A DNA stretch of 64,000 bases from Sandarakinorhabdus limnophila DSM 17366 (GCF_000420765.1 NZ_ATVO01000003.1:496001-560000), one strand, 5' to 3'. Shown: positions 53,310 to 62,917, counted from the stretch's first letter. Program-made: numbers and translations. The notes: generated from the sequence alone by a model not told the origin.

Positions 53310-53456
53310 ATGCCGGCGACCCTGGCAAAATCAGGCGGCCTGTTTCTGGCCATGATCATCGCGCCGTTTGGCATGGCCCAAGCGCAAGACACCGCCTTTG
53401 CGGTGCACATGGCCTCGCCGTGCCTGCCGCCCATATTGTCGCCACCGGCGCGCTGA
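53310..53456 (+). pseudogene. Orphan signal-peptide-encoding fragment
   Basis: A 48-codon frame with GGGGAA six bases upstream encodes MPATLAKSGGLFLAMIIAPF then GMAQAQDTAFAVH, a standard signal peptide with cleavage site. Shortly after, at about 53411, the sequence switches to a P-type ATPase in another frame, so the rest of the secreted protein is lost. The preceding 165 bases (53145-53309) hold no gene I can see. Confidence 0.5.
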
Positions 53457-54187
53457 TGAAGGCCGGCGTGCTGGTAAAGGACGGCAGCGCGCTCGAACGG
53501 CTCGCCGAAGCGGACGCCGCCGTATTCGACAAGACCGGCACCCTCACGCTTGGGTCGCCCGAACCCGTTGACCTGTCGATGCTGGACGCAACACAAGCCG
53601 GCATCGCGCTGGCTCTCGCCCAGTGCAGCCGCCACTCACTCTCTGAAGCCCTGCGCACCGCCCTCACTGGCGCCGGCACCGTTCCGCAACGGGTGATACT
53701 GGTCACGGAAACGCCCGGTGAAGGCCTAAGCGGCCAATGGCATGGGCAAGTCGTGCTGCTTGGCCGCCCCGCCAGCGATGACGGTGACATGATGGCTGCC
53801 GCTCTCTCGATCGGCGCGGCGCCGGAAATCAAGCTGCGCTTTGCCGATCCGCTGCGCCCGGCCGCCGCTGGCACCGTCGCCGAACTGGCCCATCTGGGCC
53901 TGCCCGCCCGTATCCTCTCCGGCGATCGCCCCGAACCGGTCGCGGCGGTCGCGCGGGCGCTGGGTGTCCCCGGCGAAGGTGGCCTCAACCCCGCTGATAA
54001 GCTAGCGGCGATCAAGTCGCTCGCCGCCAACGGCCGCCGCGTACTGATGGTTGGCGACGGCCTCAACGACGGCCCGGCGCTGGCGGCCGGCCATGTCTCG
54101 ATGGCGCCAGGTTCGGCGGCCGATGCCAGCCAGAATGCCGCCGATGCCCTTTTTACGCCGCTGCCCGGTCCAAAGCTTTACGCATGA
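53411..54187 (+). pseudogene. Internal fragment of a P1B-type heavy-metal ATPase
   Basis: The 258-codon open frame begins GLAVPAAHIVATGALMKAGV, i.e. just after the position of the CPC metal-transport motif, contains the phosphorylation site FDKTGTLTLGSPEPV, and the hinge MVGDGLNDGPALAAGHVSMA, and reaches QNAADALF before ending TPLPGPKLYA. Intact enzymes are about 700-800 residues with metal-binding, actuator and eight helices; here the metal-binding, actuator, CPC helix and last two helices are missing. There is no in-frame stop inside, so the deletion may be recent. No good start codon lies at the 5' end. Confidence 0.82.
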
Positions 54188-54250
54188 TTCCGGAGTGAGC
54201 CGGTTCCGAGGGGCTTTTCGCCAACCAATGAACGGCGTAACAGGCGGCGC

Positions 54251-55288
54251 ATGACAGTATCGCTCACCCTGCGCCGCCCCGATGATTGGCATGTTCACCT
54301 GCGTGATGGCCAGATGCTGGCCGCCGTGGCCGATGCCACCGCGCGCCAGTTCGCCCGTGCCATCGTGATGCCAAATCTGAAACCGCCGGTGACGACCGCT
54401 GCCGCTGCCGCTGCCTATCGGGACCGCATTCGCGCCGCCGTTTCGCCGGGCCTGAAATTCGAGCCGCTGATGACCTGCTATCTGGTCGATGGCATCGATT
54501 CGGACGAACTGGTGCGCGGCCATGCGCAAGGCATCTTCACCGCCGCCAAGCTTTATCCGGCCCACGCCACCACCAACAGCGCCCATGGCGTCACCGATGT
54601 GCGCCACATCTATCCGGCCCTGGAAGCGATGCAGCGCATCGGCATGCCGCTGCTCATCCACGGCGAGGTGACCGATCACACAGTCGACATCTTCGACCGC
54701 GAGGCGGTGTTCATCGAACGCATCCTGAAAAGCGTTGTCGCCGATTTCCCGGCGCTGAAGATCGTGTTCGAACATATCACCACCAAGGATGCGGTGGATT
54801 TCGTGCGCGATTCCGGCCCCAACATCGCCGCCACCATCACGCCGCACCACCTGGCCATCAACCGCAACGCCATGTTTGAAGGCGGCATGCGCCCGCATTT
54901 CTATTGCCTGCCGGTGGCCAAGCGCGAACTGCACCGCCAGGCGCTGCGCCAGGCGGCCACCGGCGGCGATCCGAAATTCTTCCTCGGCACCGATAGCGCA
55001 CCGCACGCCGTGGAGACCAAGGAGAGCGATTGCGGCTGTGCCGGCATCTATTGCGCGCCCTTGGCCATCGAATCCTATGCGCGCGTGTTCGAGGAAGAAG
55101 GCGCGCTGGACCGGCTGGAAGGCTTTGCCAGCGAGCATGGCCCGCGCTTCTATGGCCTGCCGCTGAACCCCGATTTCATCACGCTGGAACGGGTCGCAAC
55201 GCCCGTGCCACCCCGCATCCCGGCCGCTGGCACCGAAATCGTGCCCTTCCACGCCGGCGAGGTGCTGGACTGGCGCTTCGTTGCCTGA
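54251..55288 (+). CDS. pyrC: Dihydroorotase (class II)
   Basis: PyrC cyclises N-carbamoyl-aspartate to dihydroorotate in pyrimidine synthesis. The 345-residue protein has the zinc HxH in RPDDWHVHLRDGQML, MPNLKPPVTT, the carboxylated lysine in FTAAKLYPAHATTNSAHG, the histidines in LIHGEVTD and FEHITTKDAVDF, and the active-site Asp in FFLGTDSAPH. The length fits class II (E. coli-type) enzymes. Its stop overlaps the TTG of the DUF6671 gene by eight bases. Confidence 0.97.
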   Translation: MTVSLTLRRPDDWHVHLRDGQMLAAVADATARQFARAIVMPNLKPPVTTAAAAAAYRDRIRAAVSPGLKFEPLMTCYLVDGIDSDELVRGHAQGIFTAAKLYPAHATTNSAHGVTDVRHIYPALEAMQRIGMPLLIHGEVTDHTVDIFDREAVFIERILKSVVADFPALKIVFEHITTKDAVDFVRDSGPNIAATITPHHLAINRNAMFEGGMRPHFYCLPVAKRELHRQALRQAATGGDPKFFLGTDSAPHAVETKESDCGCAGIYCAPLAIESYARVFEEEGALDRLEGFASEHGPRFYGLPLNPDFITLERVATPVPPRIPAAGTEIVPFHAGEVLDWRFVA

Positions 55289-56102
55289 GCATCCTTACGA
55301 AGGCCGTCGCGTCGTGCTGGCCACACAGCACGGAAAGCTGCGCGCGCTGGCGCCACCATTGGCGCGCCGGCTGGGACTGATTGTTGAACCTGCCGCCATC
55401 GATACCGATGCGTTCGGCACCTTCACCGGCACCACCGCGCGCACCGGCACCGCAGCCGAAGCGGTATTGGCGAAGGCGCGGGCCGGGATGGCCGCCGCCG
55501 GGCTTGATCTGGGCATGGCCAGCGAAGGCAGTTTCGGCCCGCACCCATGGCTGCCGTTCGGCGCCGGCGGCGTGGAGACCCTGGCCTTCATCGACGCACC
55601 GCGCGGCCTCGAACTCACCCTTTCCGCTGTCTCGCGCCGCACCAATTTCGCCCAGCATGAGGTGAGCGCCGGCACCGATATCGCCGCCTTCCTCACCCGC
55701 GTCGGCTTTCCCTCCCACGCGCTGGTGGTGAAGGGGCCCGATGGCGACGTACTGGCCACCGGCGTGCAGGACATGGCCACGCTTTCGCCCTTGGCCTGGC
55801 CCGGCAACCGGTTGGAAACCGACATGCGCGCCCACATGAACCCCGCCCGCATGGCCGCGATCCGCAGCCTTGCCGGCCGGCTAGCGGCGCGACTGGCCGC
55901 CCTGTGCCCGGATTGCGGCGCCCCCGGCTGGGGCCAAGTCGATCTGCTGCGCGGTCTGCCCTGTTCCTCGTGCAATCAACCCACGCAGGGCGTGATGGCG
56001 ATCATCGATGGCTGCACCGTTTGCCACCACCGCGAAACCCGACCGCGCCCCGATGGCGTAACCGCGGCAAGCCCCGCCAGCTGCGATTGGTGTAACCCTT
56101 AA
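55281..56102 (+). CDS. DUF6671 family protein with C-terminal cysteine cluster
   Basis: A 273-residue protein from a TTG at 55281 that overlaps pyrC by eight bases (MPEHPYEGRRVVLATQHGKL). The body has ASEGSFGPHPWLPFGAGGVE, RRTNFAQHEVSAGTDIAAFL and TDMRAHMNPARMAAIRSLAG, the DUF6671 pattern. The C-terminus holds paired cysteines, CPDCGAPGWG, CSSCNQPTQG, CTVCHH and CDWC, like a double zinc ribbon. No function is established; the zinc-ribbon tail suggests nucleic acid or protein binding. The TTG start and overlap make co-translation with pyrC likely. Confidence 0.82.
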   Translation: MPEHPYEGRRVVLATQHGKLRALAPPLARRLGLIVEPAAIDTDAFGTFTGTTARTGTAAEAVLAKARAGMAAAGLDLGMASEGSFGPHPWLPFGAGGVETLAFIDAPRGLELTLSAVSRRTNFAQHEVSAGTDIAAFLTRVGFPSHALVVKGPDGDVLATGVQDMATLSPLAWPGNRLETDMRAHMNPARMAAIRSLAGRLAARLAALCPDCGAPGWGQVDLLRGLPCSSCNQPTQGVMAIIDGCTVCHHRETRPRPDGVTAASPASCDWCNP

Positions 56103-57271
56103 CCCAGCCCCATCTGCCGCCCGGCCAGATCGAGCATGATCTCTTCCGAACCGCCGCCGATCGCGTTCACCCTCACCTCGCGATAGATGCGCTCGATCTT
56201 GGATCCCGTGATGTAACTGGCGCCGCCCAGTACTTGCGCGGCCTCGCGCACGACATGTTCCAGCATGCGCGTCGCCTGCACCTTCAGCATGGCGTAATCG
56301 GCCGGCACACCGGTCCCCGAACGATGCTGATGCGCACACAGATCGACCCAGGCCTGCGTTGCCTGAATCTGCCGGGCACAATCGGCCAGCTTGATGCGGA
56401 TCGATTGATGCGCGCCCAGTTTCTTGCCGAACGTCTCGCGCTGCTGGGCCCAATCCATCGCCTCTTTCAGCGCCACCCGCGCCATCGAACAGCAGCCATG
56501 CGCCATGCCCAACCGTTCACTGTTGAAATTGCGCATGATGCCGATGAAGCCGCCGTTTTCCGGCCCGATCATGTTTTCCGGCGGCACTTCGACATTGTCG
56601 AAATAAACGGCGGCGGTGTCCGAACAGCGCCAGCCCATCTTGTCGAGCCTTGTGCGGCTCACGCCCGGCCGATCGGTTTCGATCAGCATCAGCGAAATGC
56701 CCTTCATCCCCGGCCCGCCGGTGCGCACCGCCACCGTCATATAATCGGCGCGCATGCCGGTGGTGATGAACATCTTCTGCCCATTCACCACATATTTGTT
56801 GCCCACTTTCTCGGCGCGGGTCTTCAGTTGCGCCACGTCTGAACCCCCGGAGGGCTCTGTGATGGCCAGGCTGATCAATTTCTCGCCAGCCAGCACGGCC
56901 GGCGCGATGCGGCGCTTCATCTCGTCCGAACCCAGCGCCAGGATCGGCGGCAGGCCGATCCCGTGCGTCATCAGGCTGGCTCCCAGCCCGCCAGCGCCGG
57001 CCGCAGACATTTCTTCCGTCTGGGTGAGCCCGTGAAAAACATCGAAGCCTTCGCTATGGCCGCCATATTCTTCCGGATAGTTCAAGCCCAAGATGCCGGC
57101 CTGCGCCGCCTTCTTGTGCAGTTCGCGCGGCAGTTCGCCATCGGCTTCCCACTTGTCGATGTTGGGCAGCACTTCGGCGGCCATGAACTTGCGCACCGAT
57201 TGCGCCACGGCCTCGTGGGTTTCATCATAGAACGGCGAGCGTGCGCGCCATTCATCAAAGCTGATAGTCAT
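56099..57271 (-). CDS. Acyl-CoA dehydrogenase
   Basis: A 390-residue FAD enzyme for the first step of acyl-CoA beta-oxidation. Motifs: LISLAITEPSGGSDVAQLKT and GNKYVVNGQKMFITTGMRAD for FAD and substrate binding, and the C-terminal helices QVLGGASYITGSKIERIYRE and VNAIGGGSEEIMLDLAGRQM with the catalytic-glutamate region. The chain length of its substrate is unknown. The stop overlaps the DUF6671 stop tail to tail. Divergent from the acylase gene by 77 bases. Confidence 0.95.
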   Translation of the reverse strand: MTISFDEWRARSPFYDETHEAVAQSVRKFMAAEVLPNIDKWEADGELPRELHKKAAQAGILGLNYPEEYGGHSEGFDVFHGLTQTEEMSAAGAGGLGASLMTHGIGLPPILALGSDEMKRRIAPAVLAGEKLISLAITEPSGGSDVAQLKTRAEKVGNKYVVNGQKMFITTGMRADYMTVAVRTGGPGMKGISLMLIETDRPGVSRTRLDKMGWRCSDTAAVYFDNVEVPPENMIGPENGGFIGIMRNFNSERLGMAHGCCSMARVALKEAMDWAQQRETFGKKLGAHQSIRIKLADCARQIQATQAWVDLCAHQHRSGTGVPADYAMLKVQATRMLEHVVREAAQVLGGASYITGSKIERIYREVRVNAIGGGSEEIMLDLAGRQMGLG

Positions 57272-57348
57272 GTCTGCTTCCTCACTGTTCAGGCCAGTGT
57301 GCCCTTGCTAGCGTCCGCAATCTGCCTTGGGAAAACGACAGGACACAC

Positions 57349-59457
57349 ATGAAAATCGCTCTGCTTGCTGCCTGCCTGCTGGCCTCGACTGCCGCCATTG
57401 CCGCGCCTTCTTTGGCCGATGAAGTGTTGTGGGACAGTTACGGCGTTCCCCACATCTATGCCGATAGCGAAGCCGGCGCCTTCAAGGGCTTCGGCTGGGC
57501 GCAGGCGGCCAGCCACGGCAATATCCTGCTCAGGATGTACGGCGAAAGCCGGGCGCGGGCGGCGGAATATTGGGGAGCGGAACACGCCCCGCTCGATCGC
57601 TACCTGATCGCCCATGATGCGCCGGAGCGCAGCAAGGCCTGGTACAAGGCGCAAACGCCCCAGATGCGCGCCAATCTCGATGGGTTCGCTGCCGGCATTA
57701 ACGCCTATCTCGCCGCCCACCCGGATCATGTGCCGGCCGAACTCAAACGCGTGCTGCCCATCACCGGTGTCGATGTGATGGCCCACGCCCACCGGTTGAT
57801 GCAGTTCCTCTATGTCGCCCCGATGGGCCGCATGCTCACACCGCCGGCGGACTTCAAGCCAACCGGTATCGGCGATAACGGGGACGGCGATGCCGGCGGT
57901 TCCAACGGCTGGGCCGTCGCCCCGCAGCGCACGAGCGATGGCGCGGCGATGCTGCTGGCCAATCCACACCTGCCGTGGGCGCCGTCGCTGCTCACCTACT
58001 ACGAGGCGCAGATCACCGCGCCGGGCTACAGCGTCTATGGCGCAACGCAGGTCGGTCTGCCGGTGCTGCGCTTTGCCTTCAACAACAATCTGGGTTTTAC
58101 CAACACGGTCAACAACATGCTGGGTGCGACGCGCTTTGCGCTGGAGGAAGCGCCCGGCGGCTATCTGCTTGACGGCAAGGTGATGGCCTATCGCCGCGTC
58201 ACCAAATCGCTGCTGATCCGCCAGAGCGACGGCAGCCTGAAGCGCGAGAGCTTCATACAGCGCCACAGCGTGCACGGCCCGGTGTTCGATGTGGACGGAA
58301 AGCCGATCGCCGTGCGCATCGCCGGCCTCGATCGCCCCGGCGTGCTGCAGGCCTATCTCGACATGGGCAAGGCGCAGGATTTCGCCGGCTTTGAATCGGC
58401 CCTGAAACGGGTGCAGATCCCCAGCTTCAACATCGTCTATGCTGATCGCGCCGGCCATGTGTTCCACATTTCGAACGGCATCCTGCCCCGCCACAAGACG
58501 GGCGGGACGCACGCCTTCTGGGCCGGCATTGTCCCCGGCAACCGCAGCGACCTGATCTCCGCCGAGATTGAACCCTATGAAAGCCTGCCCAAGGCGCTCG
58601 ATCCGCCGGGAGGCTTCGTCCAGAATGCCAACGATACGCCATGGGTCAACAGCCTGCCGCGCGTGATCGATCCCAAGGATTATCCCGCGTATGTCGCCCC
58701 GCCCCAGCCGACCAGCCTGCGTGCGCAAATGTCAGCCCGGCTGCTGGCTGGCACAGACAAATTGTCCTTCGCCGAGTTCCAGCGCCGCAAGCTCACCACC
58801 ACCAGCCTGATGGCCGAACGCATGAAACCCGCCCTGCTTGCCGCAGTCGCCAGCAGCCCGGACCCGGACATTGCCGCGGCGCGCGACCTGTTGACGGGAT
58901 GGGATAATCGGTTTGAACCAGACAGCCGCGCCGCCATCCTGTTCGAGGAATGGGCCACGCGCTTCGCCGGGCCGAACTTGAACGATCAGGCCAACTATGC
59001 CCGCCGCTGGACCCTGGACGATCCGGTGAACACGCCATCCGGCATCAAGGACAATGCGGTCGCCACCGCCATGCTGAAAGCGGCCGCACAGGCCGTGACA
59101 GCCCGCCACGGCCGCGTTGATCCCCGCTATGGCGACGTTTCGCGTTTCAGCGCAGGAGAAAGCCTCACCTTCCCCGGCCATGGCGGCGAAGGCGGCCTTG
59201 GCCTGTTCCGCACCATCAGCTGGAAACCGTGGCAAACCGGCAACCGTGTGCCGGAAGCGGGCGAAACCTGGGTCAACCTCATTCAGTTTACCACGCCGAT
59301 GAAGGCCATCGCCACCATGAGCTATGGCAACAGCAGCCAGCCCGGCACGGCGCATCGCAGCGATCAATTGAACCTGCTCAGCGAAAAGCGGTTCCGGTCG
59401 CTGTGGCTGACGCGAACGGAGGTAGAGCGGAATCTGGAGAAGCGGGAAGGATATTGA
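57349..59457 (+). CDS. Penicillin acylase-family Ntn hydrolase (AHL acylase/PvdQ type)
   Basis: A 702-residue secreted hydrolase with signal peptide MKIALLAACLLASTAAIAA. It has the alpha-subunit start EVLWDSYGVPHIYADSEAGA, and the autocleavage site GDAGGSNGWAVAPQRTSDG, where the Ser after GG becomes the N-terminal nucleophile of the beta-subunit. HVFHISNGILPRHKT and NANDTPWVNSLPRV follow, and SYGNSSQPGTAHRSDQ is a conserved end. Members open N-acyl-homoserine lactones, penicillin or other acyl amides; the acyl preference cannot be read. In this position it may recycle or degrade signals, or scavenge acylated amines. AGGA precedes the ATG. Confidence 0.93.
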   Translation: MKIALLAACLLASTAAIAAPSLADEVLWDSYGVPHIYADSEAGAFKGFGWAQAASHGNILLRMYGESRARAAEYWGAEHAPLDRYLIAHDAPERSKAWYKAQTPQMRANLDGFAAGINAYLAAHPDHVPAELKRVLPITGVDVMAHAHRLMQFLYVAPMGRMLTPPADFKPTGIGDNGDGDAGGSNGWAVAPQRTSDGAAMLLANPHLPWAPSLLTYYEAQITAPGYSVYGATQVGLPVLRFAFNNNLGFTNTVNNMLGATRFALEEAPGGYLLDGKVMAYRRVTKSLLIRQSDGSLKRESFIQRHSVHGPVFDVDGKPIAVRIAGLDRPGVLQAYLDMGKAQDFAGFESALKRVQIPSFNIVYADRAGHVFHISNGILPRHKTGGTHAFWAGIVPGNRSDLISAEIEPYESLPKALDPPGGFVQNANDTPWVNSLPRVIDPKDYPAYVAPPQPTSLRAQMSARLLAGTDKLSFAEFQRRKLTTTSLMAERMKPALLAAVASSPDPDIAAARDLLTGWDNRFEPDSRAAILFEEWATRFAGPNLNDQANYARRWTLDDPVNTPSGIKDNAVATAMLKAAAQAVTARHGRVDPRYGDVSRFSAGESLTFPGHGGEGGLGLFRTISWKPWQTGNRVPEAGETWVNLIQFTTPMKAIATMSYGNSSQPGTAHRSDQLNLLSEKRFRSLWLTRTEVERNLEKREGY

Positions 59458-59467
59458 GGCACGCGGC

Positions 59468-59538
59468 CGGCGGCAAAGCCGCCGAGTCCGCTGGGGATGC
59501 TGAAGGAAAGTAAGAGAAAGAGCGCGGCAAAGCCGCGC
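59468..59538. repeat. Two short GC-rich hairpins after the acylase gene
   Basis: CGGCGGC-AAA-GCCGCCG (59468-59484) and GCGCGGC-AAA-GCCGCGC (59522-59538) share the same GGCAAAGCC core. They lie between the acylase stop and the strong terminator and may be weak terminators or a short repeat family. Confidence 0.55.
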
Positions 59539-59552
59539 CGTCAGACGAACAG

Positions 59553-59582
59553 AAAAAGGGCGGCCCGTCGGGGCCGCCCTTT
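59553..59582. terminator. Bidirectional terminator between the acylase and TonB receptor
   Basis: AAAGGGCGGCCC (59555-59566), loop GTCG, GGGCCGCCCTTT (59571-59582). On the minus strand the stem is followed by TTTTTCT, so it best serves the TonB receptor gene; the plus-strand tail (TTTCTCTTTC) may also stop the acylase transcript. Confidence 0.85.
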
Positions 59583-59611
59583 CTCTTTCGCTGGCCGATC
59601 TTGCCTGAGCC

Positions 59612-59634
59612 GGTGGATAGCTGCGCTATCCACC
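59612..59634. repeat. Perfect 10-bp hairpin next to the TonB receptor stop
   Basis: GGTGGATAGC, loop TGC, GCTATCCACC. It lies 14 bases beyond the receptor stop codon and has no T-run; it could be a part of the transcript end structure. Confidence 0.55.
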
Positions 59635-59647
59635 CGCCCGGCTGCGA

Positions 59648-62600
59648 TCAGAACTTGACGCGGGCACCCAGACGCAGCGCCCACAGCGAACCGTTGAGGT
59701 TCACACCCTGAACCGGCGCCGTCACGGTGGTCCCGCTCCGGTTGGCAAACTGATACGCCGTGCAAGCCGGGGTGGAGCAGGTCACGCTGACCAGCGTGCC
59801 GTAGCCCGGGAAGGCCACCTGGCGGATGGTACCCCAATCCTTGTTCAGCAGGTTCAGGAAGTTCTCGATGTCGGCGCTCAGCTCGATCTTGCCGCCAAAC
59901 ACGAACGGCACTTCCTGGCGGACGGCGAGGTCGAGGCGGTTGTAGCGCGGCGTCTTGCCAATGTTCTTCGGCGCGATCCCACCCTGATAGCGGTTGAGTT
60001 CCGAGTTCTGCACGACATTCTGGAAGCCGGCAAAATCGAAGCCAGTCGCATACACAACACGCGGATCAGCCGTGGCCGAGCTGACGTTCGGCACATACAT
60101 CAGATAGCGGTTGTTGGTGCCGGTGACACCGAACACGGCGGAGCGGTTGCTGCCCGACGCCTGATCCGCCATCGTGTAGCTGAAGCGCTGACCAGCCTGG
60201 CTGTTGAAGAACAGCTCGATCCGGGTGTTGTTGTCCCCGAACATGTTGAAGTCATAGCTGGCCATCAGGCGATAGGCATCATCACGCTGATAGCTGGAGA
60301 TGCCATAAGCGGCATTGTTGGGATCGATGCCGGCAGCGGCGTTGACGTAGTTGGAGAAGGCCACCGACGAAGTGCCGTTGCTGGCATCACGCGCACGCTG
60401 GAAGGTGTAGCTGCCGCCCAGGCGGAAGCCGTTCGACCAGCGCTTGTCAAACCGGGTCACCACGTTCCAGCTGAAGCCGTCATCGACATTGGTCAGCAGG
60501 ATATCGGTGTTGGTGGTCGTACCCTGGCCCGGCAGCACCTGATAACGGATGCGGCCATCCGGCAACGTGCCCAGCGGCACCGAGCGCAGATCGGTCCAAG
60601 TCGCAGCATCGCGCTGGCGGCTCCACACCACGTCGAGGCCCAAGCGCCATTCGTCACCCAGGAAGCCCAGATCGGCCAGATAATCCACCGAGCCCGACAG
60701 GCGCCACGTCGACGGGATGCGGTAATTCGGGTCGAGCGAGTTGGTGGGCGAAGCGGCGGTGCCACCGGCGCGGATCGCGTTGACCAGATCAACCGGGATG
60801 TTCGAACCGTTGGTGACGTTGTTCAGCGCGCCGGCACCGATGCTGGCCACCTGAGCCGGAGTCAGGCCGGAAATGCCGGCAACCGTGAAGGTTCCATCGG
60901 CGTTGCGGCGCACCTGGGCGCGGCCCAGCGTCGGGCCCGGGTTCGAATAGTTGTTCGAAATCCAGACGTTGGGGTTGCCACCGCCGAACAGGCCAGCCGA
61001 ACCGCGCAGTTGCAGACGATCGGTCGGCTTCCAGTTGAAGCCAAGGCGAGGCTGGAACAAGCTGCGGCCGTTCAGGGTCTTGTTGTTCGGGAAGCCATAG
61101 CGGCCCAGGAACGCATCGTTGAAGAACGGCTCGTCCTGCGTGTCGAACATGTCATAACGGAAGCCGGCAATCAGGCTGAAATTCTCGCCCAGATCCATTG
61201 TGTCCTGCATGCCGAACGACCAGCTGTTGTTGGCAAACAGCGCGCGCACGGTATCGATGCCACCGCGCAACGGCACGGCGATGTCAAGTTCGTTGGCGGT
61301 GCGGCCATTCAGATCGGCGATCGAATCGAAATAATAGGCGCCCGAAACGCGCTGGGCGAACAGGTTGTTGATGTCCTGCGTACGGCGCTCGACGATGGCC
61401 TTCACCGTGTGATTGTTCATCTTCAACGTCGCGGTGAATTCGAAGTTCAACGACTGCGAGGACAATTCATTGGCCTGGCGGCTGATATCCGGACCGAACT
61501 GCAGACGGCGGGTGCCAGCCGGGCAGGTCAGCGGCGGAGCCGAGCTGGTCGGAGCAAGGCAAGTCTGGAACTGACCAAAGCCACGATCGCTGAACGGCAC
61601 CTGCAGGCGCACATAATCAGCATAGGACACACGGGCCTGGGTGGAGAAATTGTCGCTCCACTGATCGTTGAGTTCGAAGATGCCAAAGTGGTTGATGGCA
61701 CCCTGATTGTAGTTGTTGGACAGCAGGGCGAAGGTCGGGTTGGTGGCATTCAGTTCACCAACGCCGGTCTGGCCGGCGAGCACGGTGCCTTCGTTGTACA
61801 TGTAGGTGAAGGCGGCACGGTGACCATCGGCGATGTTGAGGTCGAACTTGGCGACGACCTTGTCGTCCTTTTCGCCAATGGAGGTGGCCACGCCACCGGT
61901 ATCGAAACCAAAGCGGTTCTTCGCGATGGTGCCGATCTCGCTGATCTGGGCATCAGTGATGCCCAGGGTGCCCGGGCTGATCGCGGCCGGGACGACATCG
62001 CGGGTGCGTTCATAGGTGACGGCGAAGAACAGGCGATCCTTGATGATCGGGCCGGTGAACTGCGCGGTGTAGATCTGCGATTCAAACGCACCGGTGCGGA
62101 TCACGCCGCGGGCATTGTCGCCGCGCAGCTTGTCGGAGTTATAATAGGCGCCCGCCAGGAAGGTAAAGCGGTTGGAACCCGACTTTAGCTGGGTGTTGAT
62201 GGCGCCGCCCTGGAAGAAGCCCTGACGGATATCGACCGGGGCCACTTCAACCGAGAATTCACCGATGGCATCCAGCGGCACCGGGCCGCGAGTGGAAACC
62301 AGGCCGCCGGCTTCGAGGCCAAAGGGATCGCCGAAGGCTACGCCGTCCACGGTGAAGCGGTTGAAGCGGTTGTTGGAGCCGGCGATCGAGATGGCGCCGC
62401 CGTTGGTAGGATCGATGTTCACCATCGGATCGCGCGCCGCCAAGTTGCGGATGTCGCGGCCGACGTTGGCCACGCCGGCGATGTCACGCGCGGTCAGGAT
62501 GGTGGCGGCGCCCGACGCGATGGTGATGGCGCTGCGGGTGCGCGCGGCGGTGACCGTGATGGTGCGGCCGGCCGAGGCGAGCATGACTTCCACGCGCTGC

Positions 62601-62917
62601 GGGGCGCCGGCGGTCAGGCCGTCCAGCGTGTCGGTGGCAGCGTCAAAGCCCGGGGCCTGCACAGTGATGCTGTAGGGGCCGCCCAAGCGCAGGCCGGTGG
62701 CATTGAATTCGCCGTTGGCGCCCGAGGTCTGCACCATGCGGGTGCCCGACGGGGTGTGGATGATCGTCACAGTGGCGCCGGCGATCGGCTTGGACTGTTC
62801 ATTGACCACGGCGCCGCGAATGGCCGACGTGGTTTCCTGGGCCTGCACGGCGGCGGGCAGAACGAAGGCCGGAACGGCAAGCGCGGCAAGCGCAACACCA
62901 AGACGAAGATGACGCAT
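59648..62917 (-). CDS. Oar-like TonB-dependent outer-membrane receptor
   Basis: A 1089-residue receptor from the ATG at 62917, signal peptide MRHLRLGVALAALAVPAFVL ending PAAVQAQ. Order of domains: a carboxypeptidase-regulatory-like domain (IRGAVVNEQSKPIAGATVTI, about residues 30-115), a plug with GRDIRNLAARDPMVNIDPTN, and a 22-strand barrel ending LRLGARVKF with the terminal Phe. There is no clear TonB box before the plug. Oar-like receptors import unknown large or anionic substrates; none is inferable. It has a strong terminator and possible phosphate control (see the Pho-box-like site). Confidence 0.94.
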   Translation of the reverse strand: MRHLRLGVALAALAVPAFVLPAAVQAQETTSAIRGAVVNEQSKPIAGATVTIIHTPSGTRMVQTSGANGEFNATGLRLGGPYSITVQAPGFDAATDTLDGLTAGAPQRVEVMLASAGRTITVTAARTRSAITIASGAATILTARDIAGVANVGRDIRNLAARDPMVNIDPTNGGAISIAGSNNRFNRFTVDGVAFGDPFGLEAGGLVSTRGPVPLDAIGEFSVEVAPVDIRQGFFQGGAINTQLKSGSNRFTFLAGAYYNSDKLRGDNARGVIRTGAFESQIYTAQFTGPIIKDRLFFAVTYERTRDVVPAAISPGTLGITDAQISEIGTIAKNRFGFDTGGVATSIGEKDDKVVAKFDLNIADGHRAAFTYMYNEGTVLAGQTGVGELNATNPTFALLSNNYNQGAINHFGIFELNDQWSDNFSTQARVSYADYVRLQVPFSDRGFGQFQTCLAPTSSAPPLTCPAGTRRLQFGPDISRQANELSSQSLNFEFTATLKMNNHTVKAIVERRTQDINNLFAQRVSGAYYFDSIADLNGRTANELDIAVPLRGGIDTVRALFANNSWSFGMQDTMDLGENFSLIAGFRYDMFDTQDEPFFNDAFLGRYGFPNNKTLNGRSLFQPRLGFNWKPTDRLQLRGSAGLFGGGNPNVWISNNYSNPGPTLGRAQVRRNADGTFTVAGISGLTPAQVASIGAGALNNVTNGSNIPVDLVNAIRAGGTAASPTNSLDPNYRIPSTWRLSGSVDYLADLGFLGDEWRLGLDVVWSRQRDAATWTDLRSVPLGTLPDGRIRYQVLPGQGTTTNTDILLTNVDDGFSWNVVTRFDKRWSNGFRLGGSYTFQRARDASNGTSSVAFSNYVNAAAGIDPNNAAYGISSYQRDDAYRLMASYDFNMFGDNNTRIELFFNSQAGQRFSYTMADQASGSNRSAVFGVTGTNNRYLMYVPNVSSATADPRVVYATGFDFAGFQNVVQNSELNRYQGGIAPKNIGKTPRYNRLDLAVRQEVPFVFGGKIELSADIENFLNLLNKDWGTIRQVAFPGYGTLVSVTCSTPACTAYQFANRSGTTVTAPVQGVNLNGSLWALRLGARVKF

